From Candidatus Chryseobacterium colombiense (GTDB lineage: Bacteria; Bacteroidota; Bacteroidia; Flavobacteriales; Weeksellaceae): a stretch of DNA of 64,000 nt. Both the position numbers and the translations under genes were made by a program. The stretch's first letter is position 1, and each line of letters starts with the position of its first letter. The stretch is from NCBI GenBank assembly GCA_029203185.1, contig CP119310.1:3974001-4038000 (forward strand), read 5' to 3'. The notes beneath the pieces were generated by a model. The model ran no database searches, was not told the DNA's origin, and saw nothing but the letters and a program-made list of their open reading frames with translations. This document shows positions 45,365 to 54,003 of this stretch, in pieces.

Positions 45365-46516
45365 TTAATCAGCCTTATTTTTCAGCAACATCAGAAGGCT
45401 ATATGCGCCTTTCTGTACAATTTTTTTATCCTTTAAATAATCTGCTTTTAAAATTTCCGTGAAGTGATCATCTGCAATTCCGGTATTCACGGGAATCATC
45501 TTATATTTTTTATGGCCCAAATCTTTAAAAATATAATTTTTATTTTCAAAAGAAACAACGGATTCATTAGGAAGACCTATTGTATAACGACTGTTCACGG
45601 TAACTTCGGCATTAATGTACATTCCTTTGATAAATTCAGGATTCGGACTTGAAAGTTTCGCAACAGCCATCGACGAACCTCCATTTTCAATACTCGGAAC
45701 AATACTTATAATTTTTGCAGCCGATTTTTTATCAGGGTTTTGATTGTTGTACACTAAGATCTCCTGTCCGATTTTTACATCATTGACATCATTTTCAAAA
45801 ACCTTTAATTCAAGCAGTAAACCGGAAGGATTGATAAGCTCAAACAACGTATCCGAAGGATTAATATACTGCCCGTTATTCACTGAAATTTTGCTTACAA
45901 AACCACTGAAAGGAGCATAAATATTAATCCTGCTTCTAATATTGGATGAATTTAAACCTTGGGCATTGATTCCAATCATTCTTAGCTTTTCTTCCAGTCC
46001 TTTCAATGTTGCATTCAACGTAGAATAATCTGCCTGAGCTATTTGCAGGGTTTTATCACTGCTTGCTTTGCTGGTATTCAGATCTTTTTGACGGTTGAAA
46101 TTCAGTCTTGCAGATTCCAGTTGTGCTTTGGTTACCAGATAATCCTGTTGAAGCTGAATAAACTGTTGATCTTCAACTACAGCCAAAACCTGTCCTTTAT
46201 TGAAATGACTTCCGTTAATCACATTGATCGACTTAATATGACCGCCCATAATGCTGGAAACCGAACTGATATGAGACGGCGCAATTTCCACTTTCCCATT
46301 TAGACGAACGAGTTTTTGCATTGTTTTTTCCTGAATCATTGTTGTTGTTAAACCAACCGATTGTATTTGCTGATCTGACAATTGAACTGTATTTTGGTCT
46401 TTCTCTTTGAATTTTGTGTTTTCGTACACCGTTTTTTCTTCCTCTTTTTTTCCTGAGCAGGAAGTTAAAGCCAGGATTATGCTTAAACTGAAGATTGCTA
46501 TATTTTTAAGATACAT
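45365..46516 (-). CDS. RND metal-efflux periplasmic adaptor (CzcB/CusB-type)
   Basis: This 383-residue membrane-fusion lipoprotein has a lipobox ending at Cys20 (LALTSC). It has a barrel-sandwich hybrid (RLNGKVEIAPSHISSVSSIM, GSHFNKGQVLAVVEDQQFIQ), a coiled-coil hairpin (LESARLNFNRQKDLNTSKAS), the returning strand (NIYAPFSGFVSKISVNNGQY) and beta-barrel and membrane-proximal domains (LLELKVFENDVNDVKIGQEI). It links the inner-membrane pump to the outer-membrane channel. It is the last gene of a four-gene minus-strand operon. The 7-base gap to the TolC-like gene supports co-transcription. No His-rich metal-binding N-terminus is seen, unlike some CzcB proteins. Confidence 0.9.
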   Translation of the reverse strand: MYLKNIAIFSLSIILALTSCSGKKEEEKTVYENTKFKEKDQNTVQLSDQQIQSVGLTTTMIQEKTMQKLVRLNGKVEIAPSHISSVSSIMGGHIKSINVINGSHFNKGQVLAVVEDQQFIQLQQDYLVTKAQLESARLNFNRQKDLNTSKASSDKTLQIAQADYSTLNATLKGLEEKLRMIGINAQGLNSSNIRSRINIYAPFSGFVSKISVNNGQYINPSDTLFELINPSGLLLELKVFENDVNDVKIGQEILVYNNQNPDKKSAAKIISIVPSIENGGSSMAVAKLSSPNPEFIKGMYINAEVTVNSRYTIGLPNESVVSFENKNYIFKDLGHKKYKMIPVNTGIADDHFTEILKADYLKDKKIVQKGAYSLLMLLKNKAD

Positions 46517-46523
46517 TTCGCTG

Positions 46524-47732
46524 TTATTTTGATAGTAAGAAATTAAGTTCCGCGCCGATTTGATTGAGCTTCTCGAGATTGTCTATATAATCAACCTTGG
46601 TTTTTACAGCCTGGTTGGTCAGAATAACCCAGTCCAGATAATCGATCTCACCCACTTCCATTTGCTTTTGAGCAGTTTTTAAAATCGTTTCAGACTTAGG
46701 AAGCTGTTTCCGTTCATAATTTTCAACGATTTTTAGTTGATTGGTATAAAGAGTTACCTGTTGTCCGAATCTGTTTTTCAGTTCAATTTCTTTTAATTGA
46801 TATTGATTTTCAGAAATCGCCACTTTAGCTTTTGTTGCTTTGGCCAGTGCTCGTTGACCTTTTGTAAACAAAGGAATTCCGACACCGATCTGAACTGCAT
46901 TAAAACGGTTGTTATTAAGGTTTTTCATGCTTTGGTTCGTGTATCCAATCAATAAGTCCGGCAACAGTTTAGATTTTTCAAGCTGGGCTTCTGCTTCGTT
47001 GACTTTAATTTGCTGATGTAAATATTGCAATTCAGGATGTTGCTTAACCATTTCTTCTGAGACCTGAAGATTAATATTCATCGTTGGTTTATCAGAAATT
47101 GGCTGATACTGTGAATCTGACTGAAGCAGTAACTGAAGCTGAAGTTGGGCAATATTCAAATCATTTTCAAGCATATTCAATTGATTTTTTGCCTGTTCCT
47201 TTTGAATTTCAGCGGTAGATTCTTCCATAATATTGGCTTCTCCTTTTTTCAGTCTCAGGCTGGCTTTATCGGCAAAACTGCTGTACAGTCCGCTGATGTA
47301 TTCAATCACTTTTTTCTTTTCCTGAAGCGTCAGAATTCGGTAAAAAACATCGGAAACTTCCTTCGTCAGTTGGGCTTTTGTCAGACTTTGGTTGATAACA
47401 CTCGCATTCCATTCCGCATCCAACATTTGTTTTCTTTTAGTATAAACCGTCGGAAAACTGAAACGTTGGGAAATGGAGAACGAATTATCAGTTTCAACAC
47501 CATTGATTTGCCCGATTTGTGTACTGACTTCTGTTTGGGGAATATCTAGATAACTCGCCTTTAATTTTTCCTGATATTCAGAAACTAATCTTGAATTTTT
47601 TAAAGTCCCGTTTTGCTGAAAAGCTTTTTCCAGAGCCTGTTCGTAAGTAATATTTTCCTGTGCGTTCATCATTCCGAAAGAAATCAGGAATAAGAATGCC
47701 GCTATTTTTTTATGTTGGTTTGAAAATTTCAT
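46524..47732 (-). CDS. TolC-family outer-membrane efflux channel (CzcC/CusC-type)
   Basis: This 402-residue protein has a signal peptide (IAAFLFLISFGMMNAQ) and two long helical repeats typical of TolC: YEQALEKAFQQNGTLKNSRL, QAKNQLNMLENDLNIAQLQL, LQVSEEMVKQHPELQYLHQQ, EAQLEKSKLLPDLLIGY. The outer-membrane efflux protein segment ENYERKQLPKSETILKTA follows. It forms the exit duct of the tripartite pump. It lies between the adaptor (7 bases downstream) and the CzcA pump (22 bases upstream) on the minus strand. No lipobox is seen. Substrate is set by the pump, not by this channel. Confidence 0.9.
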   Translation of the reverse strand: MKFSNQHKKIAAFLFLISFGMMNAQENITYEQALEKAFQQNGTLKNSRLVSEYQEKLKASYLDIPQTEVSTQIGQINGVETDNSFSISQRFSFPTVYTKRKQMLDAEWNASVINQSLTKAQLTKEVSDVFYRILTLQEKKKVIEYISGLYSSFADKASLRLKKGEANIMEESTAEIQKEQAKNQLNMLENDLNIAQLQLQLLLQSDSQYQPISDKPTMNINLQVSEEMVKQHPELQYLHQQIKVNEAEAQLEKSKLLPDLLIGYTNQSMKNLNNNRFNAVQIGVGIPLFTKGQRALAKATKAKVAISENQYQLKEIELKNRFGQQVTLYTNQLKIVENYERKQLPKSETILKTAQKQMEVGEIDYLDWVILTNQAVKTKVDYIDNLEKLNQIGAELNFLLSK

Positions 47733-47753
47733 TTTAATTACATTATAATTGAT

Positions 47754-50700
47754 TTATGAATGAGCCTGATACTTTTTCTTTTTACTGATCCGTTCAAATA
47801 AGACATACAGAATGGGTAAAACGAATAAAGTCAGAAGCGTTGCAAGCATCAAACCTCCGATAACTACGGTTGCTAAAGGTCGCTGAACTTCCGCTCCGGC
47901 TCCGTTACTGATGGCCATCGGTAAAAATCCTAATGAAGCCACAAAAGCGGTCATTAAAACCGGACGAAGACGGATTCTCGTTCCCATCAAAACGATCCGG
48001 CTTAAGTTGGTAACACCATCTTTTTTCAGACGGTTGAACTCGGAAATCAAAACAATTCCGTTCAAAACAGCCACTCCGAAAAGAGCGATAAATCCAACGC
48101 CGGCACTGATGCTGAAAGGCATTCCTCGCAGTGCTAAAAAGTAAATCCCTCCAATTGCAGACAATGGAATCGCTGTGTAAATCAGCAAACTGTGTTTTAC
48201 AGAACCGAAAGCAAAGAACAGCAATAAGAAAATCATGACTAGAGAAATCGGAACGGCAATTCCTAATCTGGATTTGGCTTCATTTAAATTTTCAAAAGCG
48301 CCGCCGTAAGAAATGGTGTACCCTGCGGATAGCTTTAAGTCTTTATCAACCTTCTGCTGAAGCTCTTCCACGATACTTTGAACATCTCTTCCTCGAACAT
48401 TAAATCCAACCACGATTCTACGTTTTGTATTCTCTCTTTGAATCTGATTCGGACTTTCTTTTAATTCTACTTTTGCCAGTTGAGACAAAGGAATTTGTTC
48501 ACCATTCGGAGTCGGAACCAATAGATTCTGAATGCTTGAAATATCTTTTTTGTGCTCATTATCCATTCTTACCACCACATCAAATTTTCTTTCCCCTTCA
48601 TATAAGGCCCCTGCAGTTTGTCCTGCAAAAGCCATATTGATGACCCGGTTAATTTCCGCCACGGAAATATTATAACGCGAAAGTTCAGCCCGGTTATAGT
48701 CAATCACCACTTGCGGAGCACCTACAACAGGCTCCAGATATAAATCCTGAGCACCATTGACGGTTGAAATAATTCCGCCTAATTTCTTCGCATACGTTGC
48801 GAGGCTGTCTAGATCTTCACCATAAATCTTACATACCACATCCTGTTTTGCTCCTGTCATCAGCTCATTGAAACGCATCTGAACCGGAAACTGAAAACTG
48901 GCGGTAAGTCCTGGAATGACCTGTAAAGCTTTATTCATTTTCTCTGAAAGTTCAGGGAACGAATGCGCGGAAGTCCATTCTTTTTTAGGTTTTAAAACAA
49001 CAATCATATCGCCTCCGTCCATCGGCATCGGATCGGTTGGGATTTCTCCGCTTCCGATTTTCATCACGACTTTCTGAACTTCAGGAAACTGTTTTAATAA
49101 AATCTTAGCGGCTTGTGTGGTTACTTTTTTTGTTTCTTCGATATTGCTTCCCTGAAGAATTCTCATTTCCACTGCAAAGTCACCTTCTTCCAGAGATGGG
49201 ATAAATTCTCCACCCATTTTTGAAAGCACGAAAACGGCTCCTGCAAACAAAATAATAACCGTTGCAATGATTGTTTTTCTGAATTTTAAAGCTTTAATCA
49301 ATAATTTCTGATGACCAGTTTCCACTTTTGCCATCACTCTGTCAGAAATATTGTCTTTCGTTTTTTTCTTTCGGCTTAATACCAGGGAGCTCATCATCGG
49401 AATATAAGTCAGTGACAGTAAAAATGCACCAATTAACGCAAAAGCAACGGTTTGCGCCATCGGCTTGAACATTTTTCCTTCGATTCCCTGTAGCGTAAAA
49501 ATAGGTAGGTAAACAATTAAGATAATGATCTGTCCGAAAACGGCACTGTTCACCATTTTTGTCGCCGAACTTGAAACCTGGGCATCCATTTCAGATTTTG
49601 AAAGCATATTGTCTTTTCCGAAATGTTTTTTGTGGGCTAACTGATGCAGAACGGCTTCCACAATGATTACAGCACCATCAACAATCAGTCCGAAATCCAA
49701 AGCACCGAGACTCATTAAATTTCCTCCGACTCCGAAAATATTCATCATAATAATCGCAAAAAGCATCGCCAAAGGAATTACGGAAGCCACTAATAATCCT
49801 GCTCTGAAATTTCCAAGGAATAAAACCAGAATGAAAACGACAATTAAAGCGCCTTCCATTAAATTGGTTTTTACGGTACTGATGGTGTTGTTTACCATTT
49901 TCGCCCTGTCTAAAAATGGCTCGATGACAACACCTTCCGGTAAAGATTCCTGAATCTTGTCTAGTTTTTGTTTGATATTTCCGATTACTTCATTGGCATT
50001 TTCTCCTTTTAACATCAAAACAATGGCTCCGGATACTTCACCCTCGTCATTATAAGTCATCGCACCATATCGTGTTGCAAAGCCAATATTCACCTTCGCA
50101 ACATCTTTAATATGAACCGGAATTCCTTCTTTTGTATTGGAAACCTGAATATTATTTATATCTTCAATGCTTCCTAAAAGACCTTCACTACGGATAAAAA
50201 GAACGGTTTCTTTTTTTTCAATATAAGCTCCTCCTGTGTTTTGATTGTTCTTTTCCAACGCATCAAAAACATCATTAATGGTGATATCAAAAGCCTGAAG
50301 CTGATTAGGATTGATGGCAATTTCGTACTGTTTTAATTTGCCTCCGAAACTGCTGACATCGGCGACTCCTTTTGTCCCTAATAATTGTCGGCGAATTACC
50401 CAGTCCTGAATGGTTCTCAGTTCCGTTTCATTATAAACGTGCTCGTAACCTTTTTTAGCCCTGACTACATACTGGAAAATTTCTCCCAATCCCGATGAGA
50501 TAGGTCCTAATTCCGGTTTTCCAATTCCTGCGGGAATATTTTCCTGAACCAGCTGTAAACGTTCCTGAACTTGTTGTCGAGCCCAGTATACATCTGTTTT
50601 ATCGTTAAAAACAACTGTTACTAAAGATAGTCCGAAACGCGAAAAGCTTCGGAGTTCTGTAATTCCGTTGATGTTGCTGGTAGCCTGTTCTATCGGGAAG

Positions 50701-50897
50701 GTTACCAGTCGTTCGATATCTGCTGCTCCGTAAGATGGTGCCACGGTAATAACCTGAACCTGATTACTTGTAATATCGGGTTGTGCATCTATGGGAAGTT
50801 TGGTCGTTTCATAAATTCCAAAAAGGATAAGCGCAATAGTAAACAGCGCAATGATGAGTTTATTCTTTACAGAAAACTCAATGATTTTATTTAACAT
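47754..50897 (-). CDS. czcA: CzcA-type heavy-metal RND efflux pump
   Basis: This 1047-residue inner-membrane proton antiporter has 12 predicted helices and two large periplasmic loops. Residues 401-414 read DFGLIVDGAVIIVE, with Asp401, Asp407 and Glu414 matching the DFGx3DGx3VE proton-relay signature of divalent-cation (Co/Zn/Cd/Ni) pumps. The Cu/Ag group has ADAAIVMIEN-type sequence there instead. Other HME-RND hallmarks are KLPIDAQPDITSNQVQV near the start and RPVLMTAFVASLGFLPMA near the end. It expels divalent metals from the periplasm or cytoplasm. It is second in the operon after a small His/Asp-rich protein. The exact metal cannot be fixed from sequence. Confidence 0.93.
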   Translation of the reverse strand: MLNKIIEFSVKNKLIIALFTIALILFGIYETTKLPIDAQPDITSNQVQVITVAPSYGAADIERLVTFPIEQATSNINGITELRSFSRFGLSLVTVVFNDKTDVYWARQQVQERLQLVQENIPAGIGKPELGPISSGLGEIFQYVVRAKKGYEHVYNETELRTIQDWVIRRQLLGTKGVADVSSFGGKLKQYEIAINPNQLQAFDITINDVFDALEKNNQNTGGAYIEKKETVLFIRSEGLLGSIEDINNIQVSNTKEGIPVHIKDVAKVNIGFATRYGAMTYNDEGEVSGAIVLMLKGENANEVIGNIKQKLDKIQESLPEGVVIEPFLDRAKMVNNTISTVKTNLMEGALIVVFILVLFLGNFRAGLLVASVIPLAMLFAIIMMNIFGVGGNLMSLGALDFGLIVDGAVIIVEAVLHQLAHKKHFGKDNMLSKSEMDAQVSSSATKMVNSAVFGQIIILIVYLPIFTLQGIEGKMFKPMAQTVAFALIGAFLLSLTYIPMMSSLVLSRKKKTKDNISDRVMAKVETGHQKLLIKALKFRKTIIATVIILFAGAVFVLSKMGGEFIPSLEEGDFAVEMRILQGSNIEETKKVTTQAAKILLKQFPEVQKVVMKIGSGEIPTDPMPMDGGDMIVVLKPKKEWTSAHSFPELSEKMNKALQVIPGLTASFQFPVQMRFNELMTGAKQDVVCKIYGEDLDSLATYAKKLGGIISTVNGAQDLYLEPVVGAPQVVIDYNRAELSRYNISVAEINRVINMAFAGQTAGALYEGERKFDVVVRMDNEHKKDISSIQNLLVPTPNGEQIPLSQLAKVELKESPNQIQRENTKRRIVVGFNVRGRDVQSIVEELQQKVDKDLKLSAGYTISYGGAFENLNEAKSRLGIAVPISLVMIFLLLFFAFGSVKHSLLIYTAIPLSAIGGIYFLALRGMPFSISAGVGFIALFGVAVLNGIVLISEFNRLKKDGVTNLSRIVLMGTRIRLRPVLMTAFVASLGFLPMAISNGAGAEVQRPLATVVIGGLMLATLLTLFVLPILYVLFERISKKKKYQAHS

Positions 50898-50977
50898 GAA
50901 AAATGTATTAATTGAACTAAATAGAAATCGACTGCTCTAGGTGAATCCTAAAACATTGATATTTAACTTAAAATCAA

Positions 50978-51340
50978 TTAACAAAAGCGGGGTGGCTGGA
51001 AAATACGGGAAAGATAGCTGCTCGATTTATCTTTTTCCTCAAAAATAGTGGGTTTGGGAGAAATGATGATCTCTTTGATTTTTTCGATACGGTAAGTATC
51101 CTGTGGAAGCTGAGCGTGAATCATCAGTACAACAGACGGATTGATAAAAGGCAATTTTTGATCGGTATCCCAGTCTGCATCTTTATGATGGTTGTCATAA
51201 TGCTCAACCATAAATTCTGAAAAGCTTCCCTGGTATTCCATTAAATGCTCTATCAATACAGGTACTTTCAACACTTCCGAAACATTGGTCGTTGCAAATA
51301 CATATATCATTGAGCATAGTATGGAAAACCATCTTAACAT
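50978..51340 (-). CDS. Small exported His/Asp-rich protein heading the metal-efflux operon
   Basis: This 120-residue protein has an N-terminal hydrophobic segment (RWFSILCSMIYVFATT), a probable signal peptide or anchor. The centre holds a metal-ligand-like cluster, VEHYDNHHKDADWDTDQKLP, with three His and four Asp in 20 residues. After the conserved-looking LPFINPSVVLMIHAQLPQ the C-terminus is basic and aromatic. I recognise no named family. It is the first gene of the operon, 80 bases before czcA, so a role in sensing or trapping the pump's metal is plausible. That is inference from composition and position. Confidence 0.72.
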   Translation of the reverse strand: MLRWFSILCSMIYVFATTNVSEVLKVPVLIEHLMEYQGSFSEFMVEHYDNHHKDADWDTDQKLPFINPSVVLMIHAQLPQDTYRIEKIKEIIISPKPTIFEEKDKSSSYLSRIFQPPRFC

Positions 51341-51507
51341 GTCTGCAAAGATAAGATTTTTTAGTGGTAATCAGGGGTAGAGTTTGTTAAATTTCAGTTT
51401 CGGGGTAATGATTTTCATTGATTTTATAATAGCTTTAAGTGTTTTTAATTTTTTTATATAAAGTAAATCATAACGTGAAATAAAAGAGACAGCATATGAA
51501 GCTTTTT

Positions 51508-51538
51508 TTGAATCTACAATAAATAATTATTAGATTTG
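51508..51538 (+). promoter_or_regulatory. Promoter of the Crp/Fnr gene (-33 TTG and -7 TAGATTTG)
   Basis: TTG at 51508-51510, 20 bases of spacing, then TAGATTTG at 51531-51538. This is the cleanest full match to the Bacteroidetes TTG-N19-20-TAnnTTTG promoter in the window. Confidence 0.7.
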
Positions 51539-51570
51539 GATGCTGGATTCAGGTAATCCATAGAAAATAA

Positions 51571-52176
51571 ATGATGAAAAATTGTGAGATGATGAATGTA
51601 TTTGAAAGCTACCTATTTTCAACCGGAGAATTATCAGCTGAGGAAATTAACTATTCTAAACAGTTCTTCAAGCCGGTCCGCTTAAAAAAAGGTGATTTTT
51701 TTATTCGTGAAGGTGAAATCTGTCTCCATATTGGATTTATTGCTAATGGAGCAGTAAAAGCATATGCAATTGACCAGGAAGGAAAAGAAAATATAACCTG
51801 CTTCAAGTTTGAAAATGAGTTTGTCACGTCGTTTCCGGAGTTTGTTGCACAGGAAAAATCCAGAAGGAGTATAAAGACTATAGAAGATAGCTTAATCTAT
51901 ACAATAAGCTACGCTGATTATCAGCATCTGCTTGGTCAGTTGACCACCTGGAATGGAGTGATAAAATCAGTGATAGAGAAGGAGTATAAACAAAAAGAAA
52001 GTTATCTGCTGAATTATAATAATAGATCGGCTGTCGATAAATACCGTCATGTTCTGTCCAGCGAACCTATACTTGTTCAGCGTGTAGCAACGCAGGATCT
52101 GGCATCGTATCTGGGCATCACACAGCGATCACTGACAAGGGCGAAAGGGCAAATCCATAGACCAAATGTATTATAG
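51571..52176 (+). CDS. Crp/Fnr-family transcription regulator
   Basis: This 201-residue protein has an N-terminal cyclic-nucleotide-binding-like beta roll (RLKKGDFFIREGEICLHIGF ahead of IANGAVKAYAID). It then has a long dimerisation helix (WNGVIKSVIEKEYKQKESYL) and a C-terminal winged helix-turn-helix (VATQDLASYLGITQRSLTRA). The beta roll lacks an obvious Arg-Ser cAMP pocket and the protein has only two Cys in the N-terminal half (ICLHIGF, ITCFKF), so the signal is unclear. The start at 51571 is used; internal Met codons up to 51592 are possible. A palindrome overlapping its stop codon lies in front of the MBL-fold gene, suggesting that this regulator controls that gene. Confidence 0.88.
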   Translation: MMKNCEMMNVFESYLFSTGELSAEEINYSKQFFKPVRLKKGDFFIREGEICLHIGFIANGAVKAYAIDQEGKENITCFKFENEFVTSFPEFVAQEKSRRSIKTIEDSLIYTISYADYQHLLGQLTTWNGVIKSVIEKEYKQKESYLLNYNNRSAVDKYRHVLSSEPILVQRVATQDLASYLGITQRSLTRAKGQIHRPNVL

Positions 52177-52188
52177 GACAAATGTCCT
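52175..52188 (+). promoter_or_regulatory. Palindromic site between the Crp/Fnr and MBL genes
   Basis: AGGACA-AA-TGTCCT is a perfect inverted repeat centred at 52181.5. If transcription starts about 7 bases past the middle of the -7 element (near 52222), the centre lies at about -40 to -41. That is the class II activator position used by Crp-type proteins. Confidence 0.62.
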
Positions 52189-52210
52189 TATCCGATCAGG
52201 CGCATCAACA

Positions 52211-52218
52211 TAAATTTG
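52211..52218 (+). promoter_or_regulatory. -7 element of the MBL-fold gene
   Basis: TAAATTTG matches TAnnTTTG. It overlaps the TTG at 52216, so translation starts at the ATG at 52231. No TTG lies at -33, in keeping with activator dependence. Confidence 0.58.
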
Positions 52219-52230
52219 CACAAAAAAATT

Positions 52231-52902
52231 ATGTTACGTCAAATTGCTCCCAAAGTGTTCCAAATTCCACTGATGCCACGAAATAGCATCAACTGCTATA
52301 TTATCGAAGGTGTATTGGTAGATTCAGGAATACGCAGTTCATATACCACAATAAAGAAAGCTCTCCGGGAAGTCCCAGTTTATCAACATATTCTGACGCA
52401 TGCTCATGCGGATCATCAGGGATGTAGTGATCAGATATGTGCAGAGTTCTCAATTCCATTACTCTGTCATCCCGATGAAGTTTTCAGGACTGAAACGGGC
52501 ATGGTGACCAATGATTATCCAACTCCTCAACATTGGATCGCAAAACTGCAGCAAAAGTATTGGGCAGGTCAGGGACATCAAGTCGACCAAACTATTGTTG
52601 AAAATGATAGTATCGGGAATTTTAGGGTCATAGAGACGCCTGGACATTCGCCCGGACATATTTCTTTATTCCGCGAGAGGGATGGTGTATTAATCATTGG
52701 AGATTCAGCGACAAATATGAACCTGCTTACTACAGTGGCTGGTTTGCGGCTTCCGCCAAATATGTTCACCACAGATCAACAGCGCAACATCAAATCACTC
52801 CAAAAATTAGCACAATTGAACCCTTCCGTTATCTGTTTCGGTCACGGACCAGTCCTGCAAAATACAAATCGTAAGTTCGAGCAATTTGTGGCTAGATTTT
52901 AA
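52231..52902 (+). CDS. MBL-fold metallohydrolase
   Basis: This 223-residue protein has the metallo-beta-lactamase signature HxHxDH as His57-Ala-His59-Ala-Asp61-His62 in LTHAHADHQG. Further metal ligands are the His residues in ETPGHSPGHIS, the Asp in IIGDSAT, and the His in CFGHGPVL. The fold includes glyoxalase II, lactonases, and RNases; this small single-domain form resembles general hydrolases. No signal peptide is present. It is divergent in composition from the surrounding genes (higher GC at third positions), which hints at acquisition together with the Crp/Fnr gene. The start at 52231 is set by the overlapping promoter. The substrate is unknown. Confidence 0.88.
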   Translation: MLRQIAPKVFQIPLMPRNSINCYIIEGVLVDSGIRSSYTTIKKALREVPVYQHILTHAHADHQGCSDQICAEFSIPLLCHPDEVFRTETGMVTNDYPTPQHWIAKLQQKYWAGQGHQVDQTIVENDSIGNFRVIETPGHSPGHISLFRERDGVLIIGDSATNMNLLTTVAGLRLPPNMFTTDQQRNIKSLQKLAQLNPSVICFGHGPVLQNTNRKFEQFVARF

Positions 52903-53020
52903 AGCAACGACTTTAATGTATACATTGGGTTTAAAAGTAAAATTTTTATACTCCAACATTCTCTATATGGTTTGGAAAATTAGACTCCGAAATGATATTT
53001 ACAAAGTGTATAATAACAAA

Positions 53021-53049
53021 AAACCTCACAATTCTTAATTGTGAGGTTT
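53021..53049 (-). terminator. Terminator of the tRNA unit
   Basis: AAACCTCACAATT (53021-53033) pairs exactly with AATTGTGAGGTTT (53037-53049) around a three-base loop. On the minus strand it runs into TTTTTTGTT just past tRNA-Arg. Confidence 0.9.
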
Positions 53050-53051
53050 CG

Positions 53052-53125
53052 TGAGCGCGAAAGGATTCGAACCTTTGACCGTCTGCTTAGAAGGCAGATG
53101 CTCTATCCAGCTGAGCTACGCACCC
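53052..53125 (-). tRNA. tRNA-Arg (anticodon TCT)
   Basis: The minus strand folds as a complete 74-base cloverleaf. The acceptor GGGTGCG pairs with CGCGCTC (two G-U pairs), the D-stem is GCTC/GAGC, and the anticodon stem TCTGC/GCAGA encloses CTTCTAA, with TCT at the anticodon position. The T-stem is AAAGG/CCTTT around TTCGAAT, with discriminator A. The CCA end is not encoded. It is co-transcribed with tRNA-Pro 16 bases upstream. Confidence 0.95.
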
Positions 53126-53141
53126 TAAAATATTTTGATTG

Positions 53142-53216
53142 TCGGGGCGGCAGGATTCGAACCTGCGACCTCCTGGTCCCAAACCAGGCGCGATGACCGG
53201 ACTACGCTACGCCCCG
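53142..53216 (-). tRNA. tRNA-Pro (anticodon TGG)
   Basis: The minus strand gives a 75-base cloverleaf. The acceptor CGGGGCG pairs fully with CGCCCCG, and the anticodon stem CCTGG/CCAGG encloses TTTGGGA, with TGG. The T-loop is TTCGAAT with stem GCAGG/CCTGC, and the discriminator is A. The CCA end is not encoded. It is first in the two-tRNA unit. Confidence 0.95.
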
Positions 53217-53261
53217 ATTGAAGTCATCTTTTAACAAGAATTACCTTGTTTTTTGTGGGTG

Positions 53262-53269
53262 CAAATATA
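53262..53269 (-). promoter_or_regulatory. -7 element of the tRNA unit
   Basis: Minus-strand TATATTTG matches TAnnTTTG, 46 bases before the tRNA-Pro 5' end. The leader contains AACAAG/CTTGTT, a short inverted repeat that might be a processing site. Confidence 0.52.
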
Positions 53270-53949
53270 GAATGTTTTTTTTAATTATGAAAATAAATGT
53301 ACAATAATTTTTTATTAATTTTTTTGAATTGATTATTGTTGTTTTTATAAGATTAATAATCATTGCTTTAAGTGAAAAGGTTTGCAATTTAAAATCTAAT
53401 TTGTTTTGGATTAGTATGAGGTGAAAAAATAAAAATGGATTGAAGATTAAAACGTCGTGCTTCATCTGTGGAAATATTTTAAAACAGAAAGTTGAAAAGT
53501 GGTAAAAATATAAGAGACCGAAAATATATTATAACCTCAAAAGTATAAAACTATAATTATTGGTTTGGGTTTTGTTCGACTCTCCTTCGAGACTTGTTCG
53601 GGTGAACTTCTTAAAAAAGTCCATTTTTCCGAAGAATTCTCGAAGCTGATCCGAAGAACACCCGAAGAAAAGGATAATATCAGTCAGAACCAACCAAAAA
53701 CCAATTGCTGTTTTGATAAAGGATTGAATACGTATTTCTGCTATACTTTCGTGTTTACCCTCTCGGAAAAAATAGAAGTAGCCTAGGTAGATTAATAAAT
53801 AAACCGTCTAAGATAAAAACACGACAGACTTTGTCGCTGCACAATAATACCTTTGTTTCAGCGTTATCAGCGATAAATTAACACTAAAATAACCAGATGA
53901 ATTTCCGAAATATTTCAATACAAACCCTGTTCATATGAAGTAAAAACCA

Positions 53950-53957
53950 TATTTTTG
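53950..53957 (+). promoter_or_regulatory. -7 element of the surface-protein/Rhs cassette
   Basis: TATTTTTG matches TAnnTTTG, 46 bases before the ATG at 54004. A second candidate, TACCTTTG at 53848-53855, lies 100 bases further upstream. Either could drive the three-gene cassette. Confidence 0.5.
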
Positions 53958-54003
53958 CAACGTTTTTAAAAAATTAATAACAGTAAACTTAAACATACAC
54001 GGG

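Larger units (their letters stand above)
53217..54003. other. 787-base gene-free spacer with a palindrome-rich element
   Basis: No convincing gene is seen. From 53217 to about 53560 the DNA is very AT-rich and holds the tRNA promoter. From about 53574 to 53670 there is a higher-GC element with inverted boxes: TTCGGGTG (53597-53604) against CACCCGAA (53659-53666), and CTTCGAG (53587) against CTCGAAG (53639). This looks like a REP-type or miniature repeat. From 53848 on, two TAnnTTTG elements (53848, 53950) precede the gene at 54004. A 73-codon frame at 53565 exists only because it crosses the repeat. Confidence 0.55.

Noticed and set aside
47754..50897. Copper/silver (CusA) identity for the RND pump
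   Set aside because: The helix 4 signature is DFGLIVDGAVIIVE, the divalent-cation form, not the ADAAIVMIEN-type of Cu/Ag pumps.
53052..53216. tRNA genes as an integration site of a mobile island
   Set aside because: No integrase and no direct repeat of the tRNA 3' end was found in the flanking DNA of this window.
53565..53786. 73-codon open frame in the spacer
   Set aside because: It crosses the inverted-repeat element, has no promoter or signal, and its composition is that of repeat DNA; no family resemblance.
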